From positions 2,046,001-2,110,000 of the forward strand of contig NZ_VFPH01000001.1 in assembly GCF_006717045.1 (NCBI RefSeq): a stretch of DNA of 64,000 nucleotides, in the 5' to 3' direction. The stretch's first letter is position 1. The number at the start of each line of letters is the position of its first letter. Shown piece after piece: positions 61,396-64,000 of the stretch. The DNA is from Pseudonocardia cypriaca (GTDB taxonomy: Bacteria; Actinomycetota; Actinomycetes; Mycobacteriales; Pseudonocardiaceae). The notes beneath the pieces are model-generated. The model searched no databases, had not been told where the DNA came from, and saw nothing but the letters and a program-made list of their open reading frames with translations. Both the position numbers and the translations under genes were made by a program.

Positions 61396-64000
<2,605 letters not shown>

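Overview
The window is about 64 kb of very GC-rich chromosomal DNA from an actinobacterium. Gene order and protein resemblance point to the Pseudonocardiaceae (Pseudonocardia or a close relative). The left part follows the Mycobacterium tuberculosis order Rv2179c-aroG-pknL-Rv2175c-mptA-idsA2-metF-lppM-Rv2170. It is followed by a complete division and cell-wall (dcw) cluster, mraZ to divIVA, and then by an ileS-lspA-rluD-dnaE1 block like Rv1536-Rv1547. All functional names rest on sequence reading and remembered family features; no database search was run.

Region 1 (1-11.6 kb): the end of a 3'-5' exoribonuclease, a tiny GPGG membrane protein, class II DAHP synthase, a 0.55-kb repeat-rich gap, a PASTA-bearing PknL-like kinase divergent from its expected DNA-binding partner (Rv2175c-like), then a tight operon idsA-crtI-mptA-crtB that mixes carotenoid synthesis with a lipomannan mannosyltransferase, then metF and an LppM lipoprotein. 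Region 2 (11.7-18.4 kb) is accessory in character: a flavin monooxygenase divergent from a TetR regulator with three tandem palindromic operators, a GNAT acetyltransferase, a DUF6504 + SAV_6107-HEPN pair behind a perfect LexA (SOS) box, an orphan ParA, a methyltransferase and a DUF3040 membrane protein.

Region 3 (18.5-23.2 kb): a moxR-DUF58-transglutaminase operon on the minus strand, divergent from mraZ. The shared intergenic region has a four-copy MraZ box array over the mraZ promoter and two further box pairs in the opposite orientation facing moxR. Region 4 (23.6-45 kb): mraZ, rsmH, ftsL, ftsI, murE, murF, mraY, murD, ftsW, murG, murC, ftsQ, ftsZ, pgeF/ylmD, yggS/ylmE, sepF, yggT, divIVA and an unrecognised membrane protein with a C-terminal His-Cys cluster. 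Most stops and starts overlap (ATGA, GTGA, TGATG), so this is largely one translationally coupled transcript for precursor synthesis, septation and polar growth.

Region 5 (45-64 kb): a translational T-box leader and ileS of the eukaryote-like type, a methyltransferase, a minus-strand sensor kinase/response regulator/DUF4097 operon, a CPA1 antiporter, lspA, rluD, a run of membrane proteins (unknown, DUF998, DMT/EamA), two GT4 glycosyltransferases, an alpha/beta hydrolase and the first 868 codons of dnaE1, which runs off the right edge. I see no rRNA, tRNA, CRISPR array, prophage or insertion sequence. Convergent gene ends are repeatedly marked by strong U-tract-free inverted repeats.
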